Shown: positions 43,172 through 51,955, counted from the first letter of the stretch. The stretch is DNA of 64,000 bases from Cupriavidus cauae (GCF_008632125.1 NZ_VWRN01000015.1:1-64000); one strand, 5' to 3'. A program made the numbers and translations. Notes: generated by a model not told the origin, from the sequence alone.

Positions 43172-43915
43172 ATGGACGCCCACGTCGACCATATCCTCAT
43201 CGTCGATGACGACCGGGAAATCCGGGAACTGGTCTCGACCTATCTGACCAAGAACGGTCTGCGCGTGACGGTGGCGCCCGATGGCCGCCACATGCGCACG
43301 TTTCTGGAAGCCAATACCGTCGACCTGATCGTGCTCGACGTGATGCTGCCCGGCGACGACGGCCTGGTGCTGTGCCGCGAGCTGCGCGCCGGCAAGCACA
43401 GGGCCACGCCGGTGCTGATGCTGACCGCCCGCGACGACGAGACCGACCGCATCATCGGCCTCGAAATGGGCGCCGACGACTATCTGGCCAAGCCCTTCGC
43501 CGCGCGCGAACTGCTGGCCCGCATCAAGGCCGTGCTGCGCCGTACCCGCATGCTGCCGCCGAACCTGCAGATCACCGAGGCCGGACAGATCCTCGCCTTC
43601 GGCAGCTGGCAGCTCGATACCACCGCGCGCCACCTGATCGATGCCGAGGGCACCATCGTCGCGCTGAGCGGCGCGGAATACCGGCTGCTGCGCGTGTTCG
43701 TCGACCATCCGCAGCGCGTGCTCAATCGCGACCAGCTGCTCAATCTGACGCAGGGCCGCGAGGCCGAGATGTTCGAGCGCTCGATCGACCTGCTGGTCAG
43801 CCGCCTGCGCCAGCGCCTGAACGACGATGCGCGCGAGCCCAGCTATATCAAGACCGTGCGCAGCGAGGGCTATGTCTTCGCCGCGCCGGTGGAGATTCGC
43901 GAGGCCCGGCAGTGA
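43172..43915 (+). CDS. OmpR-family response regulator of the redox cluster
   Basis: 247 residues. Receiver domain with acidic pocket ILIVDDDREIREL, phospho-Asp in VDLIVLDVMLPGDDGLVLCR, switch Thr in LMLTARDDE and Lys in YLAKPFAARELLAR. A winged helix follows (about 140-240; SGAEYRLLRVFVDHPQRVLN, SIDLLVSRLRQRLNDDAREP). ATG 43172 opens the protein at MDAHVDHILIVDDD. The stop overlaps the kinase GTG. Its neighbours point to oxidative or thiol stress control. Confidence 0.93.
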   Translation: MDAHVDHILIVDDDREIRELVSTYLTKNGLRVTVAPDGRHMRTFLEANTVDLIVLDVMLPGDDGLVLCRELRAGKHRATPVLMLTARDDETDRIIGLEMGADDYLAKPFAARELLARIKAVLRRTRMLPPNLQITEAGQILAFGSWQLDTTARHLIDAEGTIVALSGAEYRLLRVFVDHPQRVLNRDQLLNLTQGREAEMFERSIDLLVSRLRQRLNDDAREPSYIKTVRSEGYVFAAPVEIREARQ

Positions 43916-45213
43916 AGGCCCCCGGCTGGGCCTGGCCCCGCACGCTGCGCTCGCGCCTGTTCCTGATCCTGCTGACGGGCCTCGTCGTCGCGCATGGGCT
44001 GTCGTTCGCGGTGCTGTTTTCCGAGCGCTATATGTCGGCGCGGCAGGTGATGCTCGGCACGCTGGAAACCGATGTCGCCACGTCGATCGCCATCCTGGAC
44101 CGGCTGCCCGCGGCGGAGCGGCCGCAGTGGCTGCCGCGCGTCAATCGCGGCAATTACCAGTACATCCTTGGCACCGGCCTGCCCGGCGTGCCGGAGATGA
44201 CCGCGCGGGGCAGGGATATCGCCGAACGGATCACCGAAGCGAGCGGCGGGCGTTTTCCGGTGCGGGTGGAGTCGATTCCCGGCGACGGCAAGCGCGTGCA
44301 GGCGCATCTGACGCTGAGCGATGGCAGTCCGCTGACCATCGACGTGCATCCGCGCATGACGCCGATCGCGCAGTGGCTGCCGTATGTATTGATCCTGCAG
44401 CTGCTGTTGCTGATCCTGTGCTGCTGGTTTGCGGTGCGGCTGGCGATCCGGCCGCTGGTCGCGCTCGGCGATGCCGCCGATGCGCTCGATCCCAACACCC
44501 AGTCCGCGCCGCTCGACGAGTCCGGTCCGACCGAGCTGGCCCGTGCCGCGCGGGCGTTCAATGCGATGCGCGGGCGCATTGCCCGCTTCGTCGAGGAACG
44601 GGTGCAGATCCTCGCCGCGATTTCGCATGACCTGCAGACGCCGATCACGCGGATGAAGCTGCGGGCCGAAATGGCCGACGATTCGGACGAGAAGCGCAAG
44701 ATGCTGAACGACCTGTCCGAGATCCAGACGCTGGTCCAGGAGGGGCTGGCGTACGCCCGCAGCGCGCATGGCGATGGCGAGAAGGCGTCGCGGGTCGATC
44801 TGGGCTCCTTTGTCGAGAGCCTGGCCTACGATTACCAGGACACCGGCAAGGACGTCACGGTACTGCAGAACGCCGGCGGGGCCATCGTCACGCGGCCGCA
44901 CGCGTTGCGGCGCGTGCTGACCAATCTGATCGACAACGCGATCAAGTTCGGCGGATCGGCCGAACTGCGCGTGCGCCGCGACCGCGACGTGGTGGCGATC
45001 GAAGTGCTCGATCGCGGTAGCGGCATCCCGGACGATCAGCTGGAGGCCGTCCTCAAGCCCTTCGTGCGCCTGGAGCAGTCGCGCAGCCGGGAAACCGGCG
45101 GCACCGGCCTGGGCCTGGCAATCGCGCACGAGCTGACGGCGGCCATCGGCGGCACGCTGACGCTGCGCAATCGGGAGGGCGGCGGACTGGCGGCGGAGGT
45201 TCGGCTGGGCTGA
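43912..45213 (+). CDS. sensor histidine kinase of the redox cluster
   Basis: 433 residues. TM1 (about 17-37), a periplasmic sensor region of about 120 residues, TM2 (about 157-180), HAMP, H-box LAAISHDLQTPITRMKLRAE, N-box LTNLIDNAIKFGG, G1 LDRGSGIPDDQL and G2 GGTGLGLAIAHEL. GTG 43912 overlaps the regulator stop. The periplasmic part has no cysteine, so direct thiol sensing there seems unlikely. The signal is unknown. Confidence 0.92.
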   Translation: MKAPGWAWPRTLRSRLFLILLTGLVVAHGLSFAVLFSERYMSARQVMLGTLETDVATSIAILDRLPAAERPQWLPRVNRGNYQYILGTGLPGVPEMTARGRDIAERITEASGGRFPVRVESIPGDGKRVQAHLTLSDGSPLTIDVHPRMTPIAQWLPYVLILQLLLLILCCWFAVRLAIRPLVALGDAADALDPNTQSAPLDESGPTELARAARAFNAMRGRIARFVEERVQILAAISHDLQTPITRMKLRAEMADDSDEKRKMLNDLSEIQTLVQEGLAYARSAHGDGEKASRVDLGSFVESLAYDYQDTGKDVTVLQNAGGAIVTRPHALRRVLTNLIDNAIKFGGSAELRVRRDRDVVAIEVLDRGSGIPDDQLEAVLKPFVRLEQSRSRETGGTGLGLAIAHELTAAIGGTLTLRNREGGGLAAEVRLG

Positions 45214-45282
45214 CTGCGCGCCTTCCCGCGCCCCCTTCCCGCGTCCTTCCCGCGCCCTTCCCGCGCCCCTTCTGCTTATGAC
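45214..45282. repeat. 10-11-bp tandem repeat after the kinase gene
   Basis: CTTCCCGCGCC-like units occur about five times at 45221-45271, followed directly by an intrinsic terminator. The rest of the gap to 45513 holds only the leader of the next gene. Confidence 0.8.
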
Positions 45283-45308
45283 ATCGGCCCCCCGGGGCCG
45301 ATTTTTTT
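45283..45308 (+). terminator. intrinsic terminator of the two-component operon
   Basis: ATCGGCCCC and GGGGCCGAT form a near-perfect stem (45283-45302), followed by seven T residues. It ends the regulator-kinase transcript and separates it from the repeat-protein gene. Confidence 0.9.
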
Positions 45309-45513
45309 GCCCGCTTTGTATGCCTTTGTATCCGGCGTCCGCCGCGATACGCACCCAGACAAAAACGCCCCACATCCGCTACGGGCGCGATACGTCGGTC
45401 TCCTTAAATGGCATCCGTGGCCCGGCGCTGAACACCAACGAAGCGATCCGGACCGCGCAATACCCAACTACCCAAGACCTTGCAACACCAACTCTCTTTA
45501 AAGGAAACCGATC

Positions 45514-45876
45514 ATGACCGCCCAATTCGCCAAGCGCTTCGTCCTTGCGCTCTCGCTCGCCGCCGCTGCCGCTACGACGGCCGCAGGTGCGCACGCCGCC
45601 GGCTTGGGCCAGCCCGGTGCACGCGACCCGTACACCGAGGGGGCCCGCTCGGTGGCCGACGCACGCGACCCGTACAGCAGCGGCGCCCGCTCGGCGCAAG
45701 AGCCGCGCAGCGTCTACAGCGACGGCGCGCGCCAGACCGACCCGTTCAACGACGGTGCCCGCCAGTTCGACCCGTACAGCGACGGTGCCCGTACGCTGGC
45801 CGGCCAGGACCGCACCGGCGTCTCGGCCGAGCCGGCGCGCAGCGCCGATCCCTATCTCGACGGCGCCTATGCCTGA
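45514..45876 (+). CDS. small exported protein made of DPYxxGAR repeats
   Basis: 120 residues. A signal peptide (AKRFVLALSLAAAAATTAAG, cut near AHAAG) is followed by about six copies of a short repeat: RDPYTEGAR, RDPYSSGAR, RSVYSDGAR, TDPFNDGAR, FDPYSDGAR and a final ADPYLDGAY. The repeat is spaced every 13-16 residues and keeps an aromatic residue, two flexible positions and GAR. There is no cysteine and no known domain, so the function is unknown. AAAGGAAACC precedes ATG 45514. It lies in a thiol/peroxide-defence cluster, directly upstream of ohr. Confidence 0.8.
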   Translation: MTAQFAKRFVLALSLAAAAATTAAGAHAAGLGQPGARDPYTEGARSVADARDPYSSGARSAQEPRSVYSDGARQTDPFNDGARQFDPYSDGARTLAGQDRTGVSAEPARSADPYLDGAYA

Positions 45877-45942
45877 CGCTCCGGCCCGCGAAACGACCAT
45901 CATCGAACCCATCCCATTCATCGAATCAGCGAGGAAATCCAG

Positions 45943-46359
45943 ATGATCCAGATCGACAAGGTGCTGTACACGGGCAAGGTCCGCACCACCGGCGGACGCG
46001 ACGGCGAGGCGCACAGCGACGACGGCCGGTTGAGCCTGAAGCTGTCGCCGCCGGAAAGCAAGGGCGCCGGCACCAATCCGGAGCAGCTGTTTGCCGCGGG
46101 CTGGTCCGCCTGCTACATCGGCGCGCTGGGCAGGGCCGCCAGCAAGCTGAACGTGGCGCTGCCGTCCGCGCCGTCGGTCGATGCCGAGGTCGATCTGGCC
46201 ATGGCCGGCGATGCCTTCCTGCTGCAGGCCCGGCTGCGTGTCCATATTCCGGGCGTGGACGGCGAGGTGGCCCGCGCACTGGTCGAGGCGGCGCACGGCA
46301 TCTGCCCGTACTCGAAGGCAACGCGCGGCAACATCCACGTGGATACCGTGCTGGTCTGA
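45943..46359 (+). CDS. ohr: organic hydroperoxide resistance protein (OsmC/Ohr family)
   Basis: 138 residues, the usual Ohr length. The peroxidatic Cys lies in FAAGWSACYIGALGRAA (about residue 57) and the resolving Cys in EAAHGICPYSKATRGNIHVD (about 125). The opening VLYTGKVRTTGGRDGEAHSD is typical. Ohr reduces fatty-acid and organic hydroperoxides with lipoyl or thiol donors. No OhrR repressor is adjacent; the upstream two-component system may control it instead. Confidence 0.92.
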   Translation: MIQIDKVLYTGKVRTTGGRDGEAHSDDGRLSLKLSPPESKGAGTNPEQLFAAGWSACYIGALGRAASKLNVALPSAPSVDAEVDLAMAGDAFLLQARLRVHIPGVDGEVARALVEAAHGICPYSKATRGNIHVDTVLV

Positions 46360-46419
46360 CCGTGTGGCGGCCCTGCGCCGGTCCAGCGACCGGCAAGGGC
46401 CGGCTTCCGCGGTCCGCGG

Positions 46420-46471
46420 CCCCGCATCCCCGCATCCCCGCATCACCGCATCCCCGCATCCCCGCATCCCA
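46420..46471. repeat. 8-bp tandem repeat, about 6.5 copies
   Basis: CCCCGCAT units repeat from 46420 to 46471, 27 bp before the redoxin start. One copy has an A change. It occupies most of the short gap between ohr and the redoxin gene. Confidence 0.88.
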
Positions 46472-46497
46472 TCATTCCAATCGACCTGTCCGACATC

Positions 46498-47073
46498 ATG
46501 CGCACCCTTCTCGCCACCACATTGGCCGCCGCGGGCATCGCCGCGGTCTGCTTCATCGGCAATGGCGCCAACGCCGTTGGTTCCGCCGTGGGTTCCTCCG
46601 CTGGTCCCGCTGCTGGTTCCACTATCCCCAATCAAACCAGGGCCCCCGAATTCGCCGGCATCGAGCGCTGGCTGAATTCGCAGCCGCTTTCGATGGAGGG
46701 CTTGCGCGGCAAGGTCGTGCTGGTCGATTTCTGGACCTATTCCTGCATCAATTGCATCAACACGCTGCCCTACATCAAGCAGTGGCACGACAAATACAAG
46801 GACCAGGGACTGGTGGTGGTCGGCGTGCATACGCCCGAATTCCCGTTCGAAAAGTCGACCGCCAACGTGCAGGCCGCGATCAAGCGCTTCGATATCCGCT
46901 ATCCGGTCGCGCAGGACAATCGCTATGCGACATGGTCCGCCTACCACAACCGATACTGGCCCGCGCTCTATCTGGTCGATGCGGAAGGCAAGGTCGTCTA
47001 CCAGCATTTCGGGGAAGGGCAGTACGCGGAAACGGAGGCGGCGATCCGCAACGCGCTGGCGCAGCGCAAGTAA
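46498..47073 (+). CDS. periplasmic thioredoxin-like protein (DipZ/TlpA redoxin type)
   Basis: 191 residues. A signal peptide (about 1-25) is followed by a Ser/Gly/Ala-rich linker (about 24-40) and a redoxin domain with GKVVLVDFWTYSCINCINTL, where CINC is the active site. WTYSCINC is characteristic of DipZ-type redoxins, which in actinobacteria are fused to a CcdA-like membrane domain. Here the CcdA-like part is a separate gene at 42215-42949, so the two probably form a split DipZ system. The cis-Pro segment is NRYWPALYLVDAEGKVVYQH. Confidence 0.9.
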   Translation: MRTLLATTLAAAGIAAVCFIGNGANAVGSAVGSSAGPAAGSTIPNQTRAPEFAGIERWLNSQPLSMEGLRGKVVLVDFWTYSCINCINTLPYIKQWHDKYKDQGLVVVGVHTPEFPFEKSTANVQAAIKRFDIRYPVAQDNRYATWSAYHNRYWPALYLVDAEGKVVYQHFGEGQYAETEAAIRNALAQRK

Positions 47074-47260
47074 TGCAGGGCCTGTCTCCGGCCGGGGCGT
47101 AGCGCGGCGCCCCGGTGCATGCGGGGAATGGGGTTCAGCGGACCCGGGGAGTCGCCCGGATGGCGCGCGGTGCCAGGATGTGGCCCAATGCAGGCGAACC
47201 CGCCGGTCCCAGGCAGAGGCCTGGCCCGGGTTCCGATAATCACATCCCAGGAGACTTCGA

Positions 47261-48319
47261 ATGAAGCCAACCCGCGCCCTGCTCAGCATGCTGTTGTTCG
47301 CGTCCGCCACCGCCTCCGCCCCCGCTTTTGCGCAAGGCAAGCCCGTGGTGCAGTTCATCGCCACGGGCGGCACCATCGCGATGAAGATCGATCCCGTCAA
47401 GAATGCGCCGGTGCCGGCGATATCGGGCGACGACCTGCTTGCCACGGTGCCCGATATCGGCAAGTACGCGACCATCCAGGTCAACAACCTGTCCAACGTG
47501 CCGTCGGACTATATGGACCCGCCGCGCTGGATCGCGCTGACCCGGGCCGTGCAGGCATCGCTCGATCGGCCCGACGTGGCCGGCGTGATCGTGTCGCACG
47601 GCACCGATACGCTGGAGGAAACCGCGTACTGGCTCGATCTGACGGTGCGCTCGGACAAGCCCGTCGTGCTGATCGGCGCGCAACGCAACGCATCGTCGCC
47701 TGACTTCGACGGCCCGCGCAATCTGCTGAACGCCGCGCGCATCGCCGTCGACGAGCAATCGAAGGGCAAGGGCGTGATGCTGGCGATGAACAACCAGATC
47801 AATGCCGCCCGCTACGTCACCAAGACCCACACCTCGAACGTCGAGACGTTCAACTCGGGCGACTTCGGCTTTATCGGCGAGGTATATCCGGACCGCGTGA
47901 TCTACACCAGCACCCCATCGCGCCGCCAGCACATTCCGATCCAGACCGACAAGATGCCGGAGGTCGAGATCGTGGCGATGTACGGCGGGGCGGACGGCGC
48001 GGCGCTGCGCAACGCGGTCGACCGCGGCGTCAAGGGCATCGTGGTGCAGGCGCTCGGCATGGGCAACATGAACCAGCCGATGTTCGAGGCCGTCAAATAC
48101 GCGCTGTCGAAGAAGGTGCCGGTCGTGATCTCGACCCGCGTGCACAACGGGCGCGTGCTGCCGAACTACGGCTTCGTCGGCGGCGGCAAGACCAGCTTCG
48201 ACGCGGGCGCCGTGATGGCGGACGATCTGAAGCCCGCCAAGGCGCGCATCCTGCTGATGCTGCTGTTGCAGCGGGGCGTGACCAGCCAGGCCGACCTGCA
48301 GGCCGCGTTCAGCCGCTAG
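47261..48319 (+). CDS. ansB: periplasmic type II L-asparaginase
   Basis: 352 residues with a signal peptide cut near APAFAQG (about 25). Catalytic motifs: VQFIATGGTIAMK with the nucleophilic Thr, and GVIVSHGTDTLEETAYWLDL with the second Thr, Asp and, further on, the Lys region GAQRNASSPDFDGPRNLLNA. It hydrolyses asparagine (and often glutamine) to aspartate and ammonia in the periplasm. A 187-bp gap upstream holds no gene. The next gene is convergent. Confidence 0.93.
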   Translation: MKPTRALLSMLLFASATASAPAFAQGKPVVQFIATGGTIAMKIDPVKNAPVPAISGDDLLATVPDIGKYATIQVNNLSNVPSDYMDPPRWIALTRAVQASLDRPDVAGVIVSHGTDTLEETAYWLDLTVRSDKPVVLIGAQRNASSPDFDGPRNLLNAARIAVDEQSKGKGVMLAMNNQINAARYVTKTHTSNVETFNSGDFGFIGEVYPDRVIYTSTPSRRQHIPIQTDKMPEVEIVAMYGGADGAALRNAVDRGVKGIVVQALGMGNMNQPMFEAVKYALSKKVPVVISTRVHNGRVLPNYGFVGGGKTSFDAGAVMADDLKPAKARILLMLLLQRGVTSQADLQAAFSR

Positions 48320-48346
48320 CGCGGGCAGGGCAGGACCGCGGCAACG

Positions 48347-49279
48347 CTATGCGGCCGGTGGCCAGATCCAGCCCGGCCACCGCCGCTTCAGCCGGTCGGC
48401 GACGATGCCGACCTCCGCCATGGCCCGCGCCGCGATTTCCGAGGGCGGCGATGTCTTGCGGCTGACCAGGCCGACGGACCGCACCGGTCCGTCCACGATC
48501 TCGGCCACGCGCATGCCCTTGAGCGACAGCAGCGGCATGATGCCGAGATAGGGCAGGACCGCAATGCCCAGCCCTTCCTTGACGAAGCCGGCGATGGTGC
48601 CGATCTGGTCCAGCTGCAGCTTCGGCCGGAACTGCACGCCGCGCTGCAGGAACGCGGCGCTCATGTACTTCATCGCGGTGCTGCGGTCGGTCATGCTGAT
48701 CAGGGGCAGGCCGGCCAGTTCGTCCATGTGCATCCGCTTGCGCAAGGGCTTGCGCCACTGCGCCGGGGCCAGCAGCACAAAGCGATCGCGCAGGATCTCC
48801 TGGAACAGCAGCTCGGGGTTCGACGGCGAGGCGGAGGCCAGCGCGAAGTCGACCTGGTAGTCGATCACGCGCTGGACAGCGGCCTGGTCCGCGCAGTCGT
48901 GCACGGCGATCTGCGCATGCGGGTAGCGCTTCTCCAGCGCCGCGCAGACGCCGGGCAACAACACATTGGCCAGCGACGGCAGCGCGGCGATCGACAGCCG
49001 CTGCGCCTCCTGTTCCGCGCGGCTCTGCAGATGCCGCAGGCCGGAATCGAACTCGCCGACGATGCGGCGGGCCATCGGCACCAGCTGCTCGCCCGCCGGC
49101 GTCAGGCGCACGCTGCGCGTCGACCGTTCGAACAGCGCGATGCCCAGCTCCTCCTCCATCTCCTTGACGGCCTTGCTCAACGACGGTTGCGTGACGAAGA
49201 ACTGCTCGGCGGTGCGGCTGAAGTTCAGCGATTGCGCCAGCGCGAGAAAGATCCGGAGTTGGCGGGGCGTGATATTCAT
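48347..49279 (-). CDS. LysR-type transcriptional regulator
   Basis: 310 residues. The N-terminal HTH covers 1-60 (MNITPRQLRIFLALAQSLNF, RTAEQFFVTQPSLSKAVKEM, LGIALFERSTRSVRLTPAGE); the co-inducer domain covers about 90-295. It is divergent from an SDR gene whose start is 118 bp away, followed by a TctC protein and a carboxymuconolactone-decarboxylase-like gene, and it probably controls that operon. The effector is unknown. Confidence 0.92.
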   Translation of the reverse strand: MNITPRQLRIFLALAQSLNFSRTAEQFFVTQPSLSKAVKEMEEELGIALFERSTRSVRLTPAGEQLVPMARRIVGEFDSGLRHLQSRAEQEAQRLSIAALPSLANVLLPGVCAALEKRYPHAQIAVHDCADQAAVQRVIDYQVDFALASASPSNPELLFQEILRDRFVLLAPAQWRKPLRKRMHMDELAGLPLISMTDRSTAMKYMSAAFLQRGVQFRPKLQLDQIGTIAGFVKEGLGIAVLPYLGIMPLLSLKGMRVAEIVDGPVRSVGLVSRKTSPPSEIAARAMAEVGIVADRLKRRWPGWIWPPAA

Positions 49280-49396
49280 TCTTCAGGGCTATCAATCTAT
49301 AGACAAAGGGAATTTCCGCAATAAATGTAGTCTCCCTAGAATGGGCCGCGCAAGCTTTTGCGGGACTTCTTTGCAGACCTCGACAACGGAGACGAG

Positions 49397-50191
49397 ATGC
49401 TGGATCTGAACGGCAAGGTAGCGCTGATCATGGGATGCGGCGCCGTCGCCGAAGGGTGGGGAAACGGACGCGCCACCGCCATGCTGATGGCGCGGCAGGG
49501 GGCGCGAGTCTTCGGCACGGACCTGCATCTGGCGCATGCGATGCGCACGCGCGAACTGATTGCCGCGGAAGGCTTCGACGCCGATGTGCTCGCCTGCGAC
49601 AGCACCAGCGCCGAGCAGGTCGAGCGCGCGGTGCAGGCCTGCCTGTCGCGCCATGGCCGCATCGATATCCTGGTCAATAACGTCGGCCTGTCGCAGCCCG
49701 GGGGTCCCATCGAGATGGACGAAGCGGTCTGGGACGCGCAGATGCAGGTGAACCTGAAGGGCGCGTTCCTGGCCTGCAAGCACGTGCTGCCGATCATGAA
49801 GACGCAGGGCGGCGGCGCTATCGTCAATATCGCCTCGGTGGCCGGGCTGCGTTATGTGGGCAAGCCGCAGGTCGCCTATGCCGCGGCCAAGGCGGGCCTG
49901 ATGCATTTCACGCGGACCACCGCGGTGATTCACGCGCCGGACAACATCCGCCTGAACTGCGTGGTGCCCGGCCTGATGCATACCCCGCTGATCGAAGGGT
50001 TGGCGGCCAAGTATGCGGGCGGCGATACCGAGGCGTTCATCGCCCATCGGCATGGCCAGGTGCCGATGCAGCGCATGGGCGATGGCTGGGACACCGCGCA
50101 CGCGGTGCTGTTCCTGGCAGCCGACGAGAGCCGCTATATCACCGGCACCGAGATTGTCGTCGACGGCGGGCTGGTTGCCGCGACGCGATAG
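49397..50191 (+). CDS. short-chain dehydrogenase/reductase
   Basis: 264 residues. The cofactor loop is ALIMGCGAVAEGWGNGRATA (a widened variant of TGxxxGxG); NNVG in DILVNNVGLSQPGG; catalytic Ser in IVNIASVAGL and Tyr/Lys in VAYAAAKAGLMHFTR. It ends with the usual ITGTEIVVDGGLVAATR. ATG 49397 follows GGAGACGAG. It is the first gene of an operon with a TctC binding protein under the divergent LysR. The substrate is unknown. Confidence 0.9.
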   Translation: MLDLNGKVALIMGCGAVAEGWGNGRATAMLMARQGARVFGTDLHLAHAMRTRELIAAEGFDADVLACDSTSAEQVERAVQACLSRHGRIDILVNNVGLSQPGGPIEMDEAVWDAQMQVNLKGAFLACKHVLPIMKTQGGGAIVNIASVAGLRYVGKPQVAYAAAKAGLMHFTRTTAVIHAPDNIRLNCVVPGLMHTPLIEGLAAKYAGGDTEAFIAHRHGQVPMQRMGDGWDTAHAVLFLAADESRYITGTEIVVDGGLVAATR

Positions 50192-50259
50192 ATAAACAGC
50201 GATAGCGGCGGCATTGCCGCATGGCATGGGCAAGGCTCTCGCCGGCCTTGCCATCGATA

Positions 50260-50308
50260 ACGGCAACGACAGCGACAACGACAGCGACAACGACAACGAC
50301 AACGACAA
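50260..50308. repeat. 6-bp tandem repeat abutting a ribosome binding site
   Basis: GACAAC/GACAGC units repeat about eight times and run directly into AAGGAG (50307-50312), the ribosome binding site of the TctC gene. Copy-number change would alter the leader right upstream of the Shine-Dalgarno sequence. Confidence 0.88.
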
Positions 50309-50318
50309 GGAGACAACG

Positions 50319-51293
50319 ATGACAAACCGATCCCGGCGCCTGCTTGGGGCCGCGGCGCTGGCCGCCGCTGCCCTTTTTCACGCCGCGCCCGCCTGGAGCC
50401 AGGCGTATCCGAGCCAGCCGATTCGCCTGATCGTGCCGTTCGCGCCCGGCGGCGCGGTGGACCAGACCGCGCGCACGATTTCCGGCGCGCTGGGACGGGA
50501 GCTGGGCCAGCCGATCGTCATCGAGAACAAGCCCGGCGCCAGCGGCTCGCTCGGCGCGGCCGACCTGGCGCGGGCGAAGCCGGACGGCTATACGCTGATG
50601 CTCGCGCTCGATTCGCACGCGGTGAACCACTACACGGTCAAGAACCTGCGCTTCGATACCTTCAAGTCGTTCGACTACCTGAGCCTGCTGGTCACCACGC
50701 CGCAGGTGCTCGTCGTCAACAACGCGCTGCCGGCCAACAATCTCGATCAGCTGGTGACCTATCTGAAGGCGAATCCGAACACGTCGTATGGTTCGGCGGG
50801 AACGGCGTCGGCAGGGCACGTCAACAGCGCGCAGCTGTCGCTCGCCCGGCAGCTGGCGACGACCCATATCCCGTACAAGGGCGCGGCGCCGTTGCTGACC
50901 GATCTGCTGGGCGGCCATGTCCAGTATGCGTTTGCCGGCCTGTCGGTGATGCTGCCGCATATCAAGGCCGGCAAGGTCCGCGCGCTGGCCGTCAGCTCGC
51001 CAAAGCGCTCGGCGATGTTGCCCGACGTGCCGACCATGAGCGAAGTGATTCCGGGCTTCGAATATCCGACCTGGATTGGCCTGGTCGCGCCGCATGGCCT
51101 GCCGCCGGAGGTCCGCGGCAAGCTGCTGGCGGCAACCCACAAGGTCATGCACGATCCGGAGGTATCGAAGCGATTCGCGGAGAATGCCTTCGATATCGTC
51201 AACAGCAGTCCCGAGGCGTTCGCCGCCCGGGTCAACAAGGACGCGGCCGCCATGGGCGACCTCGTGCGCCGCAAGGTGATCGTCGCCGAGTGA
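50319..51293 (+). CDS. Bug/TctC-family periplasmic binding protein
   Basis: 324 residues. A signal peptide ends near APAWSQA (about 28). The mature start YPSQPIRLIVPFAPGGAVDQ-TARTISGALG and the IENKPGASGSLGAADLARAK-PDGYTLMLA segment define the family. These proteins bind carboxylates and related small molecules, sometimes for TctAB-type transport and sometimes for sensing. No TctA/TctB is nearby. In this operon it probably binds the substrate or inducer of the SDR pathway. Confidence 0.92.
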   Translation: MTNRSRRLLGAAALAAAALFHAAPAWSQAYPSQPIRLIVPFAPGGAVDQTARTISGALGRELGQPIVIENKPGASGSLGAADLARAKPDGYTLMLALDSHAVNHYTVKNLRFDTFKSFDYLSLLVTTPQVLVVNNALPANNLDQLVTYLKANPNTSYGSAGTASAGHVNSAQLSLARQLATTHIPYKGAAPLLTDLLGGHVQYAFAGLSVMLPHIKAGKVRALAVSSPKRSAMLPDVPTMSEVIPGFEYPTWIGLVAPHGLPPEVRGKLLAATHKVMHDPEVSKRFAENAFDIVNSSPEAFAARVNKDAAAMGDLVRRKVIVAE

Positions 51294-51400
51294 TTGCCGG
51301 CGACGATCCTTGCCGAACAATCTTCGCCGAGCCGTCCTCGGCGAACGAACTTTGCCGAACGATCTTCGGCAAGCGATCTTCGCCGACTGAAACACCGAAC
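51294..51400. repeat. degenerate direct repeats after the TctC gene
   Basis: The segment between the TctC stop and the next gene is built of imperfect copies of GCCGAACGATCTTCG-like units, about six in 100 bp. No hairpin with a T-run is present. Confidence 0.6.
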
Positions 51401-51425
51401 CATCCATCCCACTACGGACATCGAC

Positions 51426-51950
51426 ATGGCCGCCATTCCCTACGCCGATCTTTCGGCGCCGGACATTCAGCCGCTGGCCGAGCGGATCGCCGCCGAGCGC
51501 GGCAGCGTGCTGCACCTCTATCAGATGCTGCTGCACGCGCCGCCCGTCGCCGAGGGCTGGCTGACCTATCTGACCGCCATCCGCCAGAAGTCCACCTTGC
51601 CGGGCGCGCTGCGGGAGATGGTGATCATGCGCGTGGCGATCCTGAACGGGGCTTCCTACGAAGCCGACCAGCACGCGCCGATCGCGCTGAAGGAAGGCAT
51701 GACGCAGGCCCAGCTCGATGCGTTGCCCGCCTGGCGCGACAGCACGCTGTTCGTCGACGTCGAGCGGGCGGTCCTCGCCTACACCGACGCGATGACGCGC
51801 GACATCCGCGTCGAGCCGGCGGTGTTCGCGGAGATCGCCCGGCACTTTTCGCACCGGCATGTGGTCGAGCTGACCGCGACGATCGCGGCGTACAACATGG
51901 TGTCGCGCTTCCTCGAGGCCCTGCAGGTGCATTCGCACGACGCAAGATAG
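51426..51950 (+). CDS. carboxymuconolactone decarboxylase-family protein without CxxC
   Basis: 174 residues, alpha-helical AhpD/CMD fold. The core LREMVIMRVAILNGASYEAD-QHAPIALKEG lies where AhpD peroxidases have a CxxC followed by His. The His is kept but both cysteines are missing (ASYEADQH), so it cannot act as a thiol peroxidase. It is more like the ring-opening decarboxylase or hydrolase-type members. ATG 51426 lies in the LysR-controlled operon. The reaction is unknown. Confidence 0.8.
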   Translation: MAAIPYADLSAPDIQPLAERIAAERGSVLHLYQMLLHAPPVAEGWLTYLTAIRQKSTLPGALREMVIMRVAILNGASYEADQHAPIALKEGMTQAQLDALPAWRDSTLFVDVERAVLAYTDAMTRDIRVEPAVFAEIARHFSHRHVVELTATIAAYNMVSRFLEALQVHSHDAR

Positions 51951-51955
51951 CGCGG

